From Paenibacillus glycanilyticus (lineage in GTDB: Bacteria; Bacillota; Bacilli; Paenibacillales; Paenibacillaceae): 64,000 nucleotides of DNA. Position 1 is the stretch's first letter, and each line of letters starts with the position of its first letter. The DNA is taken from the NCBI RefSeq assembly GCF_023715145.1, contig NZ_JAMBNP010000003.1:248001-312000 (forward strand). The letters run 5' to 3'. Of the stretch, positions 63,581 through 64,000 are shown piece after piece. The translations under genes and the position numbers were made by a program. The notes under the pieces are model-generated. The model searched no databases. It saw nothing but the letters and a program-made list of their open reading frames with translations, and was not told the origin of the DNA.

Positions 63581-64000
63581 ATGGACGAGAATAGAGCGTG
63601 GATGGCGAAATGGATCTGGGCAGAGCCGGATCAGAACGGTCAAGTCACCAATGGAAGCATGGAGACGGTGCTTTTTCGAAGGAGCTTTCACATTCTTCCT
63701 GACGACAGCGGCAGGCAGCTTAAAATCGTTGTCTCCGCCGACAGCCGGTTCCGGCTGTATATGAACGGACAGTCCGTTGCTTACGGACCGTGCAAAGGGG
63801 ATCTTAATGTTCACTATTACGATTCCGTGGACGTAACGCCGTATCTGCGTCCGGGTACAAACGTGCTGGCGGCGCAAGTCGTTCATTATCATGGCGAAAA
63901 GGGCCCGGCTTCCGTCTGGCGCAAGGACCGGGGGGTGTTTTTGCTCGAAGGCAGCCTGCTGGACAGGGAGAGCCGGGAGCTGGAGAGACTGGACACCGGT
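63581..64000 (+). CDS. alpha-L-rhamnosidase-like (GH78 N-terminal) protein, 3' truncated by window
   Basis: 140 residues are visible and the frame is open to the window end. KWIWAEPDQNG, FRRSFHI, RFRLYMNGQSVAYGPCKGD, LNVHYYDSVDVTPYL and NVLAAQVVHYHG form the beta-sandwich found at the start of family 78 alpha-L-rhamnosidases. GGAGGAGAAG directly precedes the ATG, 20 bases after the regulator stop. With the GH42 enzyme and transporter it points to rhamnogalacturonan or galactan use; the catalytic domain lies outside. Confidence 0.78.
   Translation, partial: MDENRAWMAKWIWAEPDQNGQVTNGSMETVLFRRSFHILPDDSGRQLKIVVSADSRFRLYMNGQSVAYGPCKGDLNVHYYDSVDVTPYLRPGTNVLAAQVVHYHGEKGPASVWRKDRGVFLLEGSLLDRESRELERLDTG

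Overview
The window looks like chromosomal DNA of a spore-forming, moderately GC-rich Firmicute of the Paenibacillus/Cohnella type. This is inferred from gene content: an S-layer (SLH) protein, a YhbD plus two bactofilins operon, an LtaS-like lipoteichoic acid synthase, Lpl/Ytc-type sugar ABC transporters with a YesM/YesN-like two-component pair, Bacillus-type Fur boxes and ydaO-type (c-di-AMP) riboswitches. Ribosome binding sites are strong (AAGGAGG-like) and GTG/TTG starts are common. I saw no rRNA, tRNA, insertion sequence, prophage or CRISPR array.

Layout. 1-9 kb: a SAM methyltransferase (cut by the window edge), a 7TM-PAS-GGDEF diguanylate cyclase, a PAS histidine kinase, an MFS exporter, a fatty acid hydroxylase-like membrane protein, a frameshifted phosphotransferase and a TcyP-like cystine transporter. 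9-13.2 kb: an unexplained leader with an intrinsic terminator, a secreted low-complexity protein and a 1016-aa S-layer protein with two thioredoxin-like repeats. 13.2-23 kb: flavin oxidoreductase, phosphotransferase, TetR with an ABC-2/YhgE-like permease, an orphan vanR-vanS-vanY set, a TetR/SDR pair sharing a 20-bp operator, and a pentapeptide-repeat protein. 23-34.3 kb: phosphotransferase, an Rnl2-like RNA ligase with a small membrane protein, quinone oxidoreductase, a MerR-MFS pair, a collapsed esterase gene, the YhbD-BacE-BacF operon, a TetR with a 32-bp dyad, and LTA synthase. 34.3-39.7 kb: a collapsed FAD-dehydrogenase gene and a Fur-controlled siderophore uptake set divergent from a YcgT-like reductase.

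39.7-48 kb holds the most unusual locus: a complete Kdp potassium ATPase operon on the minus strand. From its promoter onward it contains two tandem c-di-AMP riboswitches, each with its own terminator, then a small degenerate TrkA-N-like gene, three 69-bp tandem hairpin repeats, a 34-aa membrane ORF, kdpF, kdpA, kdpB, kdpC and finally a KdpD-like protein made of two complete KdpD-sensor/USP modules with no histidine kinase. With no KdpE or kinase in view, control appears to rest on c-di-AMP rather than phosphotransfer.

48-64 kb: 62-bp tandem repeats, rlmN, a YhhN protein, aldehyde dehydrogenase, a DHA2 exporter and a secreted protein of unknown role. Last comes a plant-glycan utilisation locus: GH42 beta-galactosidase, two permeases, a solute-binding lipoprotein, a sensor kinase, an AraC-type regulator and the start of a GH78-like alpha-L-rhamnosidase cut by the window end.
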